From Thermohalobacter berrensis (GTDB lineage: Bacteria; Bacillota; Clostridia; Tissierellales; Thermohalobacteraceae), in contig NZ_MCIB01000004.1 in NCBI RefSeq assembly GCF_003609645.1, forward strand, positions 1 to 64,000: a stretch of 64,000 bases of DNA, in the 5' to 3' direction. Below, one piece after another: positions 44,214-53,968 of the stretch. Positions within the stretch are counted from its first letter, which is position 1; each line of letters begins with the position of its first letter. The position numbers and the translations under genes are program-made. The notes under the pieces are model-generated. The model was not told where the DNA came from and searched no databases. It saw only the letters and a list, made by a program, of their open reading frames with translations.

Positions 44214-44858
44214 ATGATAATTTCAGAGCAAAAGCCTATTGAAGAGATTTTAGAAAGTATTAAAGATTGTAAAAAAGTAGTTATTACAGGATGTAGTTTA
44301 TGTGCAACAACATGTAAATCTGGGGGAGAAGAAGAGATTTTAAAGCTAAAAGAAATTTTAGAGGAGCAGGGAAAAGAGGTTCTAGGATATAAAGTATTAG
44401 ACCCTGCATGTAATTACTTAAAAGTAAGAAAAGATATGAAAAAACTTAAAAGTGAGTTAAAAGAAGCAGATGCTTTAATATCACTTTCTTGTGGAGATGG
44501 AACTCAGACTGTAGCAAAGGTAGTTAAGGTACCAGTTTATCCTGGAACAAACACATTATTTATAGGTGAAATAGAAAGAGTAGGAAAGTTTGAAGAGGCT
44601 TGTAGAGCATGTGGAGATTGCCAACTAGCTTGGACAGGAGGTATATGTCCTATAACAAAATGTCCAAAGAGTCTAATTAATGGCCCTTGTGGAGGGGCTA
44701 TGGACGGAAAATGTGAAGTTAATTCAGATAATGATTGTGCGTGGGTTATGATCTATGAAAAATTAAAAGAAATGGATAAATTAGAAAATCTAGAAGAAGT
44801 AAAGCCTCCTACTGATTATCAAAAATGGGTACATCCTAGTAAGGTGAGTATCAGATAA
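44214..44858 (+). CDS. metV: MetV, Fe-S/zinc partner of methylene-THF reductase
   Basis: A 214-residue cysteine-rich protein of the methylenetetrahydrofolate reductase C-terminal domain family: VVITGCSLCATTCKSGGEEE, LISLSCGDGTQTV, CRACGDCQLAWTGGICPITKC and LINGPCGGAMDGKC. In acetogens MetV forms a complex with MetF, binding Fe-S clusters and routing electrons to the flavin for methylene-THF reduction. It is directly followed by metF. Confidence 0.94.
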   Translation: MIISEQKPIEEILESIKDCKKVVITGCSLCATTCKSGGEEEILKLKEILEEQGKEVLGYKVLDPACNYLKVRKDMKKLKSELKEADALISLSCGDGTQTVAKVVKVPVYPGTNTLFIGEIERVGKFEEACRACGDCQLAWTGGICPITKCPKSLINGPCGGAMDGKCEVNSDNDCAWVMIYEKLKEMDKLENLEEVKPPTDYQKWVHPSKVSIR

Positions 44859-44897
44859 TAGAAAAAATAAAGATGTGTTTAAAAAGGGGGATTTTAG

Positions 44898-45797
44898 ATG
44901 AGCTTACTCAGAGAGGTTTTAGAAAATGGAGAATTTGCAATTACAGCAGAAATGGCTCCTCCTAAGGGAACAGATATTTCACATTTAAGAAAATGTGCTC
45001 AACTTATGAAGGGAAGAGTTCATGGAGTAAATGTAACAGATTTTCAATCTGCAGTAATGCGTGTTACTTCCTTAGCAACTTGTAAGATACTAAAAGAAGA
45101 AGGATTAGAACCAGTACTTCAGTTAACTGGAAGGGATAGAAATAGAATTGCTACACAAGGGGAACTTCTTTCAGCGGGAGTTTTTGGAATAGAAAATGTA
45201 TTGTGTTTAACAGGAGACCATACAGTTGTAGGGGACCATCCTCAGGCAAAGCCTGTATATGACTTAGATTGTATTGGAATATTACAAGCTGCTACTACTT
45301 TAATGGATGGTAAAGATATGGCAGGTAATGAGTTAAACAAGGCTCCAGAGTTTTATTTAGGGGCATGTGTAACTCCAGAGTATGAACCATTAGAAATTCA
45401 AATTATTAAAATGAAAAAGAAGATAAAAGCAGGAGCTAGATTTTTCCAAACTCAAGGTGTTTTTGATATTGAAACCATGAGAAAATTTAGGGAATTAACT
45501 AAAGATTTAGATTGTAAAATTTTAGCTGGAATCATTCCTTTAAAATCTGCTGGCATGGCTAAGTTTATGAATAAAAATGTACCGGGAATAAATGTGCCAG
45601 ATAAGCTAATAGAAAGAATGAAGAATGCTGAAGACAAGAAAAAAGAAGGAATAAAAATCGCTGCAGAGCTTATTCAACAATTAAAAGAGGAAAATTTATG
45701 TGATGGTGTACATATTATGGCAATTGGAGCAGAAGAAAACGTACCAGTAATACTTGATGAGGCAAATCTAACTCCAAGTTATGCAGCTAATGCTTAA
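44898..45797 (+). CDS. metF: methylenetetrahydrofolate reductase MetF
   Basis: A 299-residue flavoprotein TIM barrel reducing methylene-THF to methyl-THF. Visible motifs: TAEMAPPKGTDISHLRK (catalytic Glu), LQLTGRDRNRIATQGELL, VLCLTGDH, and FFQTQGVFDIETMRKF. It partners with MetV. SD GGGGG is in the AAAAGGGGGATTT pattern frequent in this cluster. It feeds AcsE with methyl-THF. Confidence 0.95.
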   Translation: MSLLREVLENGEFAITAEMAPPKGTDISHLRKCAQLMKGRVHGVNVTDFQSAVMRVTSLATCKILKEEGLEPVLQLTGRDRNRIATQGELLSAGVFGIENVLCLTGDHTVVGDHPQAKPVYDLDCIGILQAATTLMDGKDMAGNELNKAPEFYLGACVTPEYEPLEIQIIKMKKKIKAGARFFQTQGVFDIETMRKFRELTKDLDCKILAGIIPLKSAGMAKFMNKNVPGINVPDKLIERMKNAEDKKKEGIKIAAELIQQLKEENLCDGVHIMAIGAEENVPVILDEANLTPSYAANA

Positions 45798-45814
45798 ACT
45801 AAAGGAGTGAGAAT

Positions 45815-47188
45815 ATGAAGATATTAGTATTAGGAGGAGGACCAGGAGGATATGTAGCAGCCATAAAGGCTGCTATTCTTGGAGCAGATGTAACTTTAAT
45901 AGAAAAAAAAGAAGTTGGAGGAACCTGTTTAAATGTAGGCTGTATACCTACAAAGGCATTATTAGCCTCATCAGAAGCCTTTGATATGGTTAATAAAGCT
46001 AAGGAATATGGGATTGAAATTAATGGTGATGTAAAAGTAGATTTTGCCTCAATGATGGAGAGAAAAAATAAAATAGTTGAGGAAATGATAAAAGGTATAC
46101 AGTTTTTATTTGATAAAAAAAGCGTTAAGCTTGTTAGGGGATTTGGAAAATTAATAGATAAAAATAAGATAGAAGTTACTAAGGAAAATGGTACTAAAGA
46201 AGTAATTGAAGGAGATAAGATTATTATTGCTACTGGGTCTAAGCCTATAGTTCCTCCTATATTTCCCTATGATGGTGAAAATGTAATAACTAGTGATGAA
46301 GCACTTGCACTGGAAAATGCCCCTGAATCTATGATTATTGTTGGTGGAGGAGTAATTGGATGTGAATTCGGTCAATTTTTCAAAAAAATTGGAACAAAGG
46401 TAACAATAGTAGAAATGGCAAAGCAGCTATTAAATTATGAGGATAAAGATGTGGCCAAGCAGTTGCTAAGATCTTTTAAAAGAGATAAAATAAAAGTAAA
46501 GACTAACAAAAAAATAGAAAAATGTGAAATTAAAGGTAAAAAAGTAACAGCTTACCTAGATGGGGGTAAGACAATAGAGGCAGAAAAGATGTTAGTTGCA
46601 GTGGGGAGAAAACCAAATATAGAGAATATAGGATTAGAGGAATTAGGAATTGAGATTGAAAATGGAAAGATAGTAGTTAATGAAAAAATGGAAACAAATG
46701 TTGAAGGAGTATATGCAATAGGTGATATAGTAGACAGTCCTTTCCTTGCCCATGTGGCTTCTAAGGAAGGAATAATTGCAGTAGAAAATGCCCTTGGAAA
46801 AGACAAAAAGATAGATTATAAAGCTGTACCTAGATGTGTATACACAGATCCAGAAGTTGCAGCAGTAGGAATTACAGAAAAAGAAGCAAAGGAAAAGAAA
46901 ATAGAATACAAAACAGGCACATTCCAATTTAGAGGCTTAGGAAAGGCAAAGGCTATAGGAAAGTTTCAAGGATTTGTAAAAGTAATTGCTGATAATGAAG
47001 ACAGAATTATAGGTGCAGCAATAGTTGGACCACATGCAACTGACCTATTGGCAGAATTAACTTTAGCGGTGAAACTTGGACTTACAGTAGAAGAAGTAGG
47101 CGATGTCATTCATCCCCATCCAACACTATCAGAGGGTATAATGGAAGCATTACATGATGTACACAATCAATGTGTCCATTCTGTTTAG
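45815..47188 (+). CDS. lpdA: dihydrolipoyl dehydrogenase
   Basis: A 457-residue flavin disulfide reductase: FAD motif LGGGPGGYVAAIKAA, redox disulfide GGTCLNVGCIPTKA, NAD motif VGGGVIGCEFG, FAD GVYAIGD and the C-terminal catalytic HPHPTLSE. No N-terminal lipoyl domain is attached. Within Wood-Ljungdahl clusters LpdA usually co-occurs with GcvH (53544 here), linking to the glycine cleavage/lipoyl chemistry or reductive glycine steps. A 14-bp hairpin follows its stop. Confidence 0.95.
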   Translation: MKILVLGGGPGGYVAAIKAAILGADVTLIEKKEVGGTCLNVGCIPTKALLASSEAFDMVNKAKEYGIEINGDVKVDFASMMERKNKIVEEMIKGIQFLFDKKSVKLVRGFGKLIDKNKIEVTKENGTKEVIEGDKIIIATGSKPIVPPIFPYDGENVITSDEALALENAPESMIIVGGGVIGCEFGQFFKKIGTKVTIVEMAKQLLNYEDKDVAKQLLRSFKRDKIKVKTNKKIEKCEIKGKKVTAYLDGGKTIEAEKMLVAVGRKPNIENIGLEELGIEIENGKIVVNEKMETNVEGVYAIGDIVDSPFLAHVASKEGIIAVENALGKDKKIDYKAVPRCVYTDPEVAAVGITEKEAKEKKIEYKTGTFQFRGLGKAKAIGKFQGFVKVIADNEDRIIGAAIVGPHATDLLAELTLAVKLGLTVEEVGDVIHPHPTLSEGIMEALHDVHNQCVHSV

Positions 47189-47191
47189 TAA

Positions 47192-47231
47192 GAATATGGG
47201 TGTAGGCTGTGTTTAGGCTACACCCATATTC
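47192..47231 (+). other. intra-operon hairpin between lpdA and cooC2
   Basis: GAATATGGGTGTAG (47192-47205) pairs perfectly with CTACACCCATATTC (47218-47231). No T run follows, so it more likely marks an RNA processing or stability site than a terminator. Confidence 0.8.
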
Positions 47232-47265
47232 CCAGTTATTGATTGCATATTAGGGGGTATTATTT

Positions 47266-48033
47266 ATGAACTATACAATAGCTGTAGCAGGTAAGGGAGG
47301 AACTGGTAAGACAACTTTAACAGGGCTTTTAATTGATTATCTTGTAAAAACTAATAAGAAACCTATCATTGCCATTGATGCAGATGCAAATGCAAATTTA
47401 AATGAAGTATTAGGTGAAGAAGTAGATATAACTATAGGTGGAATAAAGGAAGAAGTAAATAAAACAGAAAAGGCTGGAAATAGCTTTCCGGGAGGAATGA
47501 CTAAGGCTCAATATTTAAAGTATCGCCTAAATACAGGCATAACTGAAGGTAATGGATATGACCTTTTAGTTATGGGTAGACCTGAAGGGGAAGGATGTTA
47601 TTGTTATGTAAATGGAATATTAAAAAACCAAATAAATACACTTTCTGAAAGCTACAAATACATAGTTATAGATAATGAAGCAGGTATGGAACATTTAAGC
47701 AGAAAAGTTGTAAAAAAACTTGATACTTTACTATTAATAAGTGATTGCTCAAGAAGAGGTATACAAGCGGTAGGAAGAATAAAAGAGCTTGTAAAGGAAT
47801 TGGAACTTAATGTTGGTGATATTCACCTAATTGTAAATAAAGCTCCAGACGGAAAATTGGCTGATGGAATAAAAGAAGAAATAGAAAGACAGGGACTAAA
47901 TTTATTAGGAGTAGTACCAATGGATATGAAAGTATATGAATATGATGCAAAAGGTACACCTTTAGTAGAATTGCCAGAAGACTCTGTATCTAAAAAAGCA
48001 TTAAAGGATATCTTTTCAAAGATTAAACTTTAA
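47266..48033 (+). CDS. acsF: CooC-like nickel insertion ATPase, second copy
   Basis: A 255-residue P-loop ATPase homologous to the one at 40130: AGKGGTGKTTLTGLL, DADANANLNEVLG, and a Cys pair in GEGCYCYVNGILK, then IDNEAGMEHLSRKV. In acetogens such a protein (AcsF/CooC) matures acetyl-CoA synthase; the copy lying immediately before acsD is more likely the ACS-associated one. It opens the second segment of the cluster, after the hairpin. Confidence 0.9.
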   Translation: MNYTIAVAGKGGTGKTTLTGLLIDYLVKTNKKPIIAIDADANANLNEVLGEEVDITIGGIKEEVNKTEKAGNSFPGGMTKAQYLKYRLNTGITEGNGYDLLVMGRPEGEGCYCYVNGILKNQINTLSESYKYIVIDNEAGMEHLSRKVVKKLDTLLLISDCSRRGIQAVGRIKELVKELELNVGDIHLIVNKAPDGKLADGIKEEIERQGLNLLGVVPMDMKVYEYDAKGTPLVELPEDSVSKKALKDIFSKIKL

Positions 48034-48063
48034 GAAATAAACTATACTAAGGAGGCGATATTA

Positions 48064-49008
48064 GTGGCATTTAAAATGTCAGTCCAAAAGTCAAAGGGTA
48101 AGGTTCAAGAAGTAGAGATAGGAAAGGGAGAAAAGGCAATAAAAATTGGTGGAGAAAATGTAATACCATTTTATGATTTTGATGGTGATATTGGAAATTC
48201 TCCAAAACTTGGTATAGAAATATTAGATGTTTATCCAGAAGATTGGGTAGATTCATTAAAAGAACTATATAAAGATGTTGCTGATAACCCAGTTGAATGG
48301 GCTAAATTTGTTGAAAAAGAGATTAAGCCAGATTTTATATGTTTAAGATTTAAAGGAGCCGATCCTAATGAATTAGATAAATCTCCAGAAGAATGTGCAG
48401 AGGTTGCTAAGGCTGTTGCTGAAGCTATTTCCTTACCCCTAGTTATAGCAGGAACTAATAATCATGAAAAGGATGCAAAGTTATTTGAAAAGGTAGCCCC
48501 AGCAGTTCAAGGACATAATTGCTTATTCTTATCAGCTACTGAAGAAAACTATAAGGCTGTTGGTGCTGGAGTAGCTTTAGCTTATGATCATAAACTAGGT
48601 GCGGAGTCATCAGTAGACATTAACTTAGCTAAGCAGTTAAACGTATTATTAACTCAATTGGGAGTAAAAGGTGAAGATATAGTAATGAATGTAGGTAATT
48701 CAGCTGTTGGATATGGATTTGAATACTTAGTATCAACTGTAGATAGAATTAGGTTAGCTTTATTTAATCAAAATGATAAAACCCTACAAATGCCTATAAT
48801 TACGCCTGTTTCTTTTGAAACATGGAATGTTAAAGAATCTATGGCAGATGAAAATGATGTACCAGAGTGGGGAAGTAGAGAAGATAGGGGAATTTCAATG
48901 GAAATATCTACTGCAGCTAGTGTAATTACAGTTGGTTCAAATGCAGTAGTTTTAAGACATCCGAAATCATTAGAAGTAATGAAAAAATTTGTAAGTGAAT
49001 TGCACTAA
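48064..49008 (+). CDS. acsD: corrinoid iron-sulfur protein small subunit
   Basis: A 314-residue TIM-barrel protein, the small subunit of the CFeSP: IGGENVIPFYDFDGDIGN, FICLRFKGADPNELDKS, VMNVGNSAVGYGFEY and VITVGSNAVVLRHP. It binds AcsC and carries the methyl group between AcsE and AcsB on cobalamin. GTG start at 48064, with AAGGAGG 8 nt upstream. Lies in the acsF-acsD-acsC-acsE segment. Confidence 0.95.
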   Translation: MAFKMSVQKSKGKVQEVEIGKGEKAIKIGGENVIPFYDFDGDIGNSPKLGIEILDVYPEDWVDSLKELYKDVADNPVEWAKFVEKEIKPDFICLRFKGADPNELDKSPEECAEVAKAVAEAISLPLVIAGTNNHEKDAKLFEKVAPAVQGHNCLFLSATEENYKAVGAGVALAYDHKLGAESSVDINLAKQLNVLLTQLGVKGEDIVMNVGNSAVGYGFEYLVSTVDRIRLALFNQNDKTLQMPIITPVSFETWNVKESMADENDVPEWGSREDRGISMEISTAASVITVGSNAVVLRHPKSLEVMKKFVSELH

Positions 49009-49056
49009 ACTAAATTAATTTAAAAGGTAAACAAAATTGTCAAAGGGGGAAGAAAA

Positions 49057-50433
49057 ATGGCTTTAAAAGGGTTAGATATTTTTAAGCTAACACCAAAGAA
49101 AAATTGTAAAGATTGTGGCTTTCCAACTTGTTTAGCTTTTTCAATGAAGGTAGCAGCTGGGGCAGTTGAAATTAGTAAATGTCCTCATATGAGTGATGAA
49201 GCATTAGCAAAATTAGAAGAAGCCACTGCTCCACTAATGAGAACTGTAAAATTTGGTAAAGGTGATAATGAATATTCACTAGGTGGAGAAACAGTTTTAT
49301 TCCGTCATGAGAAAACTTATGTAAATAGAAATAGATTTGCAGTAATGTTTACAGATGCTATGACTGATGAAGAGATTGATAAAAAGATTAATAATATCAA
49401 GAAAGTTAATTATGTAAGAATTGGAGAAGAAATGAAAGTAGAAATTGCTGCAATCAAGTATGAAGGTGACAAAGATAAATACTTAAATTTAGTTAAAAAG
49501 ATTAAAGAGAGCGATTTAGAGGTTACTTATATGTTAGTTTGTGAAAAACCTGACATAGTTAAAGAGGCACTAGAATTATTAAAAGATGAAAATCCAATAA
49601 TCTACGGAGCAAATAAAGAAAATTATGAAGAAATGGTAGGGCTAGTTAAAGATAACAAGTTTCCTCTAGGCTTAAAAGCTGATAACTTAGAAGGACTTTA
49701 TGAACTAGTTGAAAAGGTACAAGAATTAAACTATAAAGAGCTTTTACTAGGAACAGAAGGAGAATCAATTAAAGATACATTTACAAAAACAGTTCAAATA
49801 AGAAGAACAGCACTAAAAGAAGAAGATAGAAAATTTGGTTATCCTTCAGTAGTTTTCGTTAATGAATTAGCTGGTGAAGATAAATTTATGACAACTGCAT
49901 TAGCATCACTATTTACACTTAGATATGGTTCTATAATTGTCTTAAATGACATAGATTATTCAATAGCATTACCATTATTTGCACTTCGTCAAAACATATT
50001 TACTGACCCACAAAGACCAATGACAGTAGAACCTGATGTATATGCGGTTAATGATGCTGATGAAAACTCACCTGTATTAGTAACTGTTGATTTTGCATTA
50101 ACTTATTTCATAGTATCAGGTGAAGTTGAAAGATCTAAAGTTCCTGCATGGTTAGCTATACCAGATGCAGGTGGATATTCAGTACTTACAGCTTGGGCTG
50201 CAGGTAAACTTAGTGGTTCAACTATTGCAAACTTTATTAAAGAAAGTGGAGTAGAAGAAAAAACTAAATGTAGAAAATTAATAATTCCAGGTAAAGTTGC
50301 AGTACTTAAAGGAGAAATAGAAGATAACCTACCAGATTGGGAGATAATAGTTGGTCCAGATGAAGCTATGCATTTACCAAAATTCTTAAAAGAATTAAAT
50401 GAATCAATAAGAGCTGAGGCACAAGGGGCTTAA
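49057..50433 (+). CDS. acsC: corrinoid iron-sulfur protein large subunit
   Basis: A 458-residue subunit: an N-terminal 4Fe-4S domain KKNCKDCGFPTCLAFSMKV ... ISKCPH (residues 14-45), a central TIM barrel, and a C-terminal cobalamin-binding domain with SGEVERSKVPAWLAIPDAGG and GPDEAMHLPKFLKEL. Methylated by AcsE, it donates the methyl to the A-cluster. The SD is AAAGGGGGAAG. The minus-strand gene at 34721 carries a related Fe-S domain. Confidence 0.95.
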   Translation: MALKGLDIFKLTPKKNCKDCGFPTCLAFSMKVAAGAVEISKCPHMSDEALAKLEEATAPLMRTVKFGKGDNEYSLGGETVLFRHEKTYVNRNRFAVMFTDAMTDEEIDKKINNIKKVNYVRIGEEMKVEIAAIKYEGDKDKYLNLVKKIKESDLEVTYMLVCEKPDIVKEALELLKDENPIIYGANKENYEEMVGLVKDNKFPLGLKADNLEGLYELVEKVQELNYKELLLGTEGESIKDTFTKTVQIRRTALKEEDRKFGYPSVVFVNELAGEDKFMTTALASLFTLRYGSIIVLNDIDYSIALPLFALRQNIFTDPQRPMTVEPDVYAVNDADENSPVLVTVDFALTYFIVSGEVERSKVPAWLAIPDAGGYSVLTAWAAGKLSGSTIANFIKESGVEEKTKCRKLIIPGKVAVLKGEIEDNLPDWEIIVGPDEAMHLPKFLKELNESIRAEAQGA

Positions 50434-50492
50434 TAGACCTTTTATAGTTAAAGAATTAACGAACAAATAAAGTGAAAAGTGGGGGGATTTTA

Positions 50493-51278
50493 ATGGAAAA
50501 ATTCATGACTATAGGTGAAAGAATACATTGTATTTCACCAACTATTAGGGAAGCATTACAAAATAGAGATCCAGAACCAATATTAAAAAGAGCTAAAGAA
50601 CAGATTGAGGCGGGAGCTGACTACTTAGATGTAAATATAGGACCAGCAGAAAAAGATGGAGAGGAATTAATGGAATGGGTAGTAAAGCTTATTCAATCAG
50701 AGTTTGATAATGTGCCTCTTGCTTTAGATACTTCAAACAAGAAAGCAATTGAAGCTGGCCTAAAGGTTTATAACAGTGAAAATGGAAAGGCAATAATTAA
50801 TTCTGCAGATGCTGGTTCTAGAATGGACTTATTTGAACTAGCAGCTAAATATGATGCAAAAATAATTGCTTTATGTGCCAAAAATGGAATACCAAGAGAT
50901 AATGATGAAAGACTAGCTTATTGTACTGAAATGTTAGAAAAAGCTATGGAATTGGGAATGGAACCTACAGATATACTATTTGACCCATTATTTTTAGTTA
51001 TAAAAGGTATGCAAGATAAGCAAACAGAAGTATTAGAAGCTATTAAGGCAATTACTGATATGGGACTTAAGACAACAGGTGGATTAAGTAATGTATCAAA
51101 TGGTGCTCCAAAAGATGTAAGACCTATACTTGATAGAGCATTTTTAGCTATGGCTATGCAGTGTGGTCTATCATCAGCAATATTAAATCCATGTGATAAA
51201 GAGTTAATGGATATGATAAAGACTTGTGACGTAATTAAAGGAAATATACTTTATGCAGATTCTTACCTAGAGCTGTAA
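50493..51278 (+). CDS. acsE: methyl-THF:corrinoid protein methyltransferase
   Basis: A 261-residue pterin-binding TIM barrel: MTIGERIHCISPTIREAL, AGADYLDVNIGPA, LALDTSNKKAIEAGLKV and TTGGLSNVSNGAP with the conserved Asn residues binding the pterin. It transfers the methyl of methyl-THF to Co(I) of AcsCD. The ATG at 50493 follows GGGGGGA by 6 nt; the open frame from GTG 50472 overlaps the SD. A long hairpin follows the gene. Confidence 0.95.
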   Translation: MEKFMTIGERIHCISPTIREALQNRDPEPILKRAKEQIEAGADYLDVNIGPAEKDGEELMEWVVKLIQSEFDNVPLALDTSNKKAIEAGLKVYNSENGKAIINSADAGSRMDLFELAAKYDAKIIALCAKNGIPRDNDERLAYCTEMLEKAMELGMEPTDILFDPLFLVIKGMQDKQTEVLEAIKAITDMGLKTTGGLSNVSNGAPKDVRPILDRAFLAMAMQCGLSSAILNPCDKELMDMIKTCDVIKGNILYADSYLEL

Positions 51279-51299
51279 CTTTAATTAAATGTGATATAA

Positions 51300-51357
51300 A
51301 GGGAAGAAAATTATTGTGTTGTTTAGATACCTAAAATTACACAATAATTTCTTCCCT
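51300..51357 (+). other. long intra-operon hairpin between acsE and acsB
   Basis: AGGGAAGAAAATTATTGTGT (51300-51319) pairs with ACACAATAATTTCTTCCCT (51339-51357), with one bulged A; a further TTTAG/CTAAA helix sits in the loop. No T run follows. It sits just ahead of the AcsB ribosome site. Confidence 0.85.
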
Positions 51358-51398
51358 ATATGATTATATTATTAACTATTAAAAAAGGGGGATTTAAG

Positions 51399-53528
51399 GT
51401 GGAAAACCTATTTAAAACCATTTTTACAGGTTCAAAGCAAGCCCTTAAGGCTGCTGAAGATGTAGTTAAAAAGGCTATTGAAGAAAAGGGTAAAGACCAT
51501 AATGTATCCTTTCCTGATACTGCATATTCTTTACCAGTAATCTATGCAGCAACTGGTAATAAAATTAAGACTCTAGGGGAATTAGAGGCTGCCCTTGATG
51601 TTGTAAGAGGGCTAATTGAAGAGGAAATGAAATTAGAAAAGGCATTAAATGGTGGATTGGCAACGGCTGTGTCAGCAGAGATAATTGAAGCAGTTAAATA
51701 TGCTAATGAGGAGGCACCTTATAGTGAACCTTGTACAGGGTTTATACCAGATCCAGTTATTCGTTCATTAGGAGTTCCTTTAGTTACAGGAGATATCCCT
51801 GGAATAGCAGTTGTGTTAGGTGAATGTCCAGATAGTGAAACTGCAGGAAAAATTGTAAAGGATTATCAATCAAAGGGACTACTTACTTTCCTAGTTGGAA
51901 AAGTAATTGACCAAGCAACAGAGGCTGGAGTAAAAATGGGATTAGACTTTAGAGTTATCCCTGTAGGATATGATATAACATCAGTAATCCATGTTGTATC
52001 AGTTGCTATAAGAGCAGGACTTATATTTGGTAATGTTGAACCTGGTAAATTTGACAAACATATGGAATATACAAAAGAAAGAGTACCAGCTTTTGTAAAT
52101 GCCTTCGGACCATTAAGTGAACTGGTTGTTTCATGTGGTGCAGGAGCTATAGCATTAGGTTTCCCAGTTATTACTGACCAAGAAGTACCTGAAGTACCTA
52201 CATTGTTAATTACTCAAAAGGATTACGATAAGTTTGTTCCAACCTCTCTAGAAGCAAGGGGAATAAAGATTAAAATAACAGAACTTCCAATACCTGTTGC
52301 CTTTGCTCCAGCATTTGAAGGTGAAAGAATTAGGAAAGATGATATGTATATTGAATTTGGAGGAAATAAAACAGAAGCTTGGGAGCTTGTAAAGAGTGTA
52401 GATCCTTCAGAAATTGAAGACCATAAAATAGAGATAATAGGACCGGATATTGATGAGGTAGAAGGAGATCCAAAAAGACTTCCATTAGCTATTATGGTAG
52501 AAGTAGGCGGCAAAAACATGCAGGAAGACTTTGAACCTGTATTAGAAAGAAGAATTCATTACTTTATGAACTATACTGAGGGTGTAATGCACGTAGGTCA
52601 AAGGGATACTTCATGGATAAGAATAGGTAAAGAAGCCTTTGAAAAAGGATTTAGATTAAAGCATATAGGAGAAATATTATATGCAAAAATGATTGATGAA
52701 TTTGATTCAGTTGTAGACAAATGCCAAGTAAAAATAATAACTGATGCAGAAAAGGTATCAGAGCTTAAGCAAAAAGAAGCAGAACCTAAATATAGAGCAA
52801 GGGATGAAAGATTAGCTTCATTAAGAGATGATAATGTAGATAAATTCTATTCATGTTTATTATGTCAATCATTTGCACCAGCTCATGTTTGTATAGTTAC
52901 ACCTGAAAGACTAGGACTTTGTGGAGCTGTAAGTTGGTTAGATGCAAAGGCAACATATGAGCTTGACCCAACAGGTCCTTGTCAACCTGTAGAAATAGAA
53001 GGGCTAGAAGACGAAGTTAAAGGTATATGGAAATCTATTAATGAGCATGTAGAACAAAAATCTGGTGGACAAATTAGTAGAATAAGTCTTTACAGTATTA
53101 TGGAAGATCCAATGACATCTTGTGGATGTTTTGAATGTATTGCTGGGATCATGCCAGAGGCAAATGGTGTTATCATTGTTAATAGAGAATTTGATGGTGC
53201 TACACCAGTTGGAATGACATTTGGAGAGTTAGCATCAATGACAGGTGGAGGAGTTCAAACACCAGGATTCATGGGTCATGGTAGATACTTCATTTCATCA
53301 AGAAAGTTCATGTCTGCAGAGGGTGGACCTGGTAGAATAGTTTGGATGCCTAAAGAATTAAAGGATTATGTAAGGGAAAACCTAGATAAAACTGCTAAAG
53401 AGTTATATGGTATTGATAATTTTACGGATATGATATGTGATGAAACAATTGCAACTGATCCAGATGGAGTAGTAAATTACCTACAAGAAAAAGGCCATCC
53501 AGCCCTTGAGATGGATCCACTAATGTAA
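51399..53528 (+). CDS. acsB: acetyl-CoA synthase (CODH/ACS beta subunit)
   Basis: A 709-residue enzyme assembling acetyl-CoA from CO, methyl-corrinoid and CoA. A-cluster cysteines are visible in YSCLLCQSFAPAHVC, ERLGLCGAV and DPMTSCGCFECI. N-terminal CODH-binding domain precedes. Start is the GTG at 51399, 7 nt after GGGGGA; an upstream ATG at 51360 lacks an SD and overlaps the hairpin. It is preceded by its own hairpin and coupled to gcvH downstream by a 15-nt gap. Confidence 0.95.
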   Translation: MENLFKTIFTGSKQALKAAEDVVKKAIEEKGKDHNVSFPDTAYSLPVIYAATGNKIKTLGELEAALDVVRGLIEEEMKLEKALNGGLATAVSAEIIEAVKYANEEAPYSEPCTGFIPDPVIRSLGVPLVTGDIPGIAVVLGECPDSETAGKIVKDYQSKGLLTFLVGKVIDQATEAGVKMGLDFRVIPVGYDITSVIHVVSVAIRAGLIFGNVEPGKFDKHMEYTKERVPAFVNAFGPLSELVVSCGAGAIALGFPVITDQEVPEVPTLLITQKDYDKFVPTSLEARGIKIKITELPIPVAFAPAFEGERIRKDDMYIEFGGNKTEAWELVKSVDPSEIEDHKIEIIGPDIDEVEGDPKRLPLAIMVEVGGKNMQEDFEPVLERRIHYFMNYTEGVMHVGQRDTSWIRIGKEAFEKGFRLKHIGEILYAKMIDEFDSVVDKCQVKIITDAEKVSELKQKEAEPKYRARDERLASLRDDNVDKFYSCLLCQSFAPAHVCIVTPERLGLCGAVSWLDAKATYELDPTGPCQPVEIEGLEDEVKGIWKSINEHVEQKSGGQISRISLYSIMEDPMTSCGCFECIAGIMPEANGVIIVNREFDGATPVGMTFGELASMTGGGVQTPGFMGHGRYFISSRKFMSAEGGPGRIVWMPKELKDYVRENLDKTAKELYGIDNFTDMICDETIATDPDGVVNYLQEKGHPALEMDPLM

Positions 53529-53543
53529 TAGAGGGGTGATTTG

Positions 53544-53915
53544 ATGTATCCAGATAATATAAAATATCATGAAGAGCATACATGGGTAAAGGTAGAAGGA
53601 GAATACGCATATATAGGAGTAACTAAATATGCTTCAGACCAACTAGGAGAAATTTTATTTGTTGAAATGCCTGAAGAAGATGACGAATTAGAAGCAGGAG
53701 AAGACTTTGGAGTTGTAGAATCATCAAAGGTAGCATCAGATTTAATTGCTCCAATTTCTGGGGAAGTTATTGAGATAAATGAGAAGTTAGAAGATGAACC
53801 AGAATATATAAATGAACAACCTTATGATGCTTGGATTGTAAAGATTAAAATAGAAGATGAAAGTCAATTAGATGAACTTTTAAATGCTGACGAATATAAG
53901 GAAAAGTTAGATTAA
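53544..53915 (+). CDS. gcvH: glycine cleavage system H protein
   Basis: A 123-residue lipoyl carrier: YHEEHTWVKVEGEYAYIGVT, the lipoylation lysine in GVVESSKVASDLIAP, and a C-terminal PYDAWIVKIKI. H protein shuttles the aminomethyl group in glycine cleavage. No gcvT or gcvP is in the window; with LpdA (45815) it is a recurring part of clostridial Wood-Ljungdahl clusters. Start ATG at 53544 follows GAGGGGTGA. A terminator follows directly. Confidence 0.95.
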   Translation: MYPDNIKYHEEHTWVKVEGEYAYIGVTKYASDQLGEILFVEMPEEDDELEAGEDFGVVESSKVASDLIAPISGEVIEINEKLEDEPEYINEQPYDAWIVKIKIEDESQLDELLNADEYKEKLD

Positions 53916-53918
53916 TCA

Positions 53919-53955
53919 AAATCCCTACTAAGCATATGCTTAGTAGGGATTTTTA
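53919..53955 (+). terminator. terminator between gcvH and acsV
   Basis: Perfect palindrome AAATCCCTACTAAGCAT / ATGCTTAGTAGGGATTT, followed by TT. The SD of acsV begins 2 nt after its T run, so read-through is required for acsV expression unless a promoter was missed. Confidence 0.85.
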
Positions 53956-53968
53956 TGGAGGCGATTTT

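Noticed and set aside
47192-47231. Terminator splitting the Wood-Ljungdahl cluster
   Set aside because: The hairpin has no T run; kept as an intra-operon hairpin instead.
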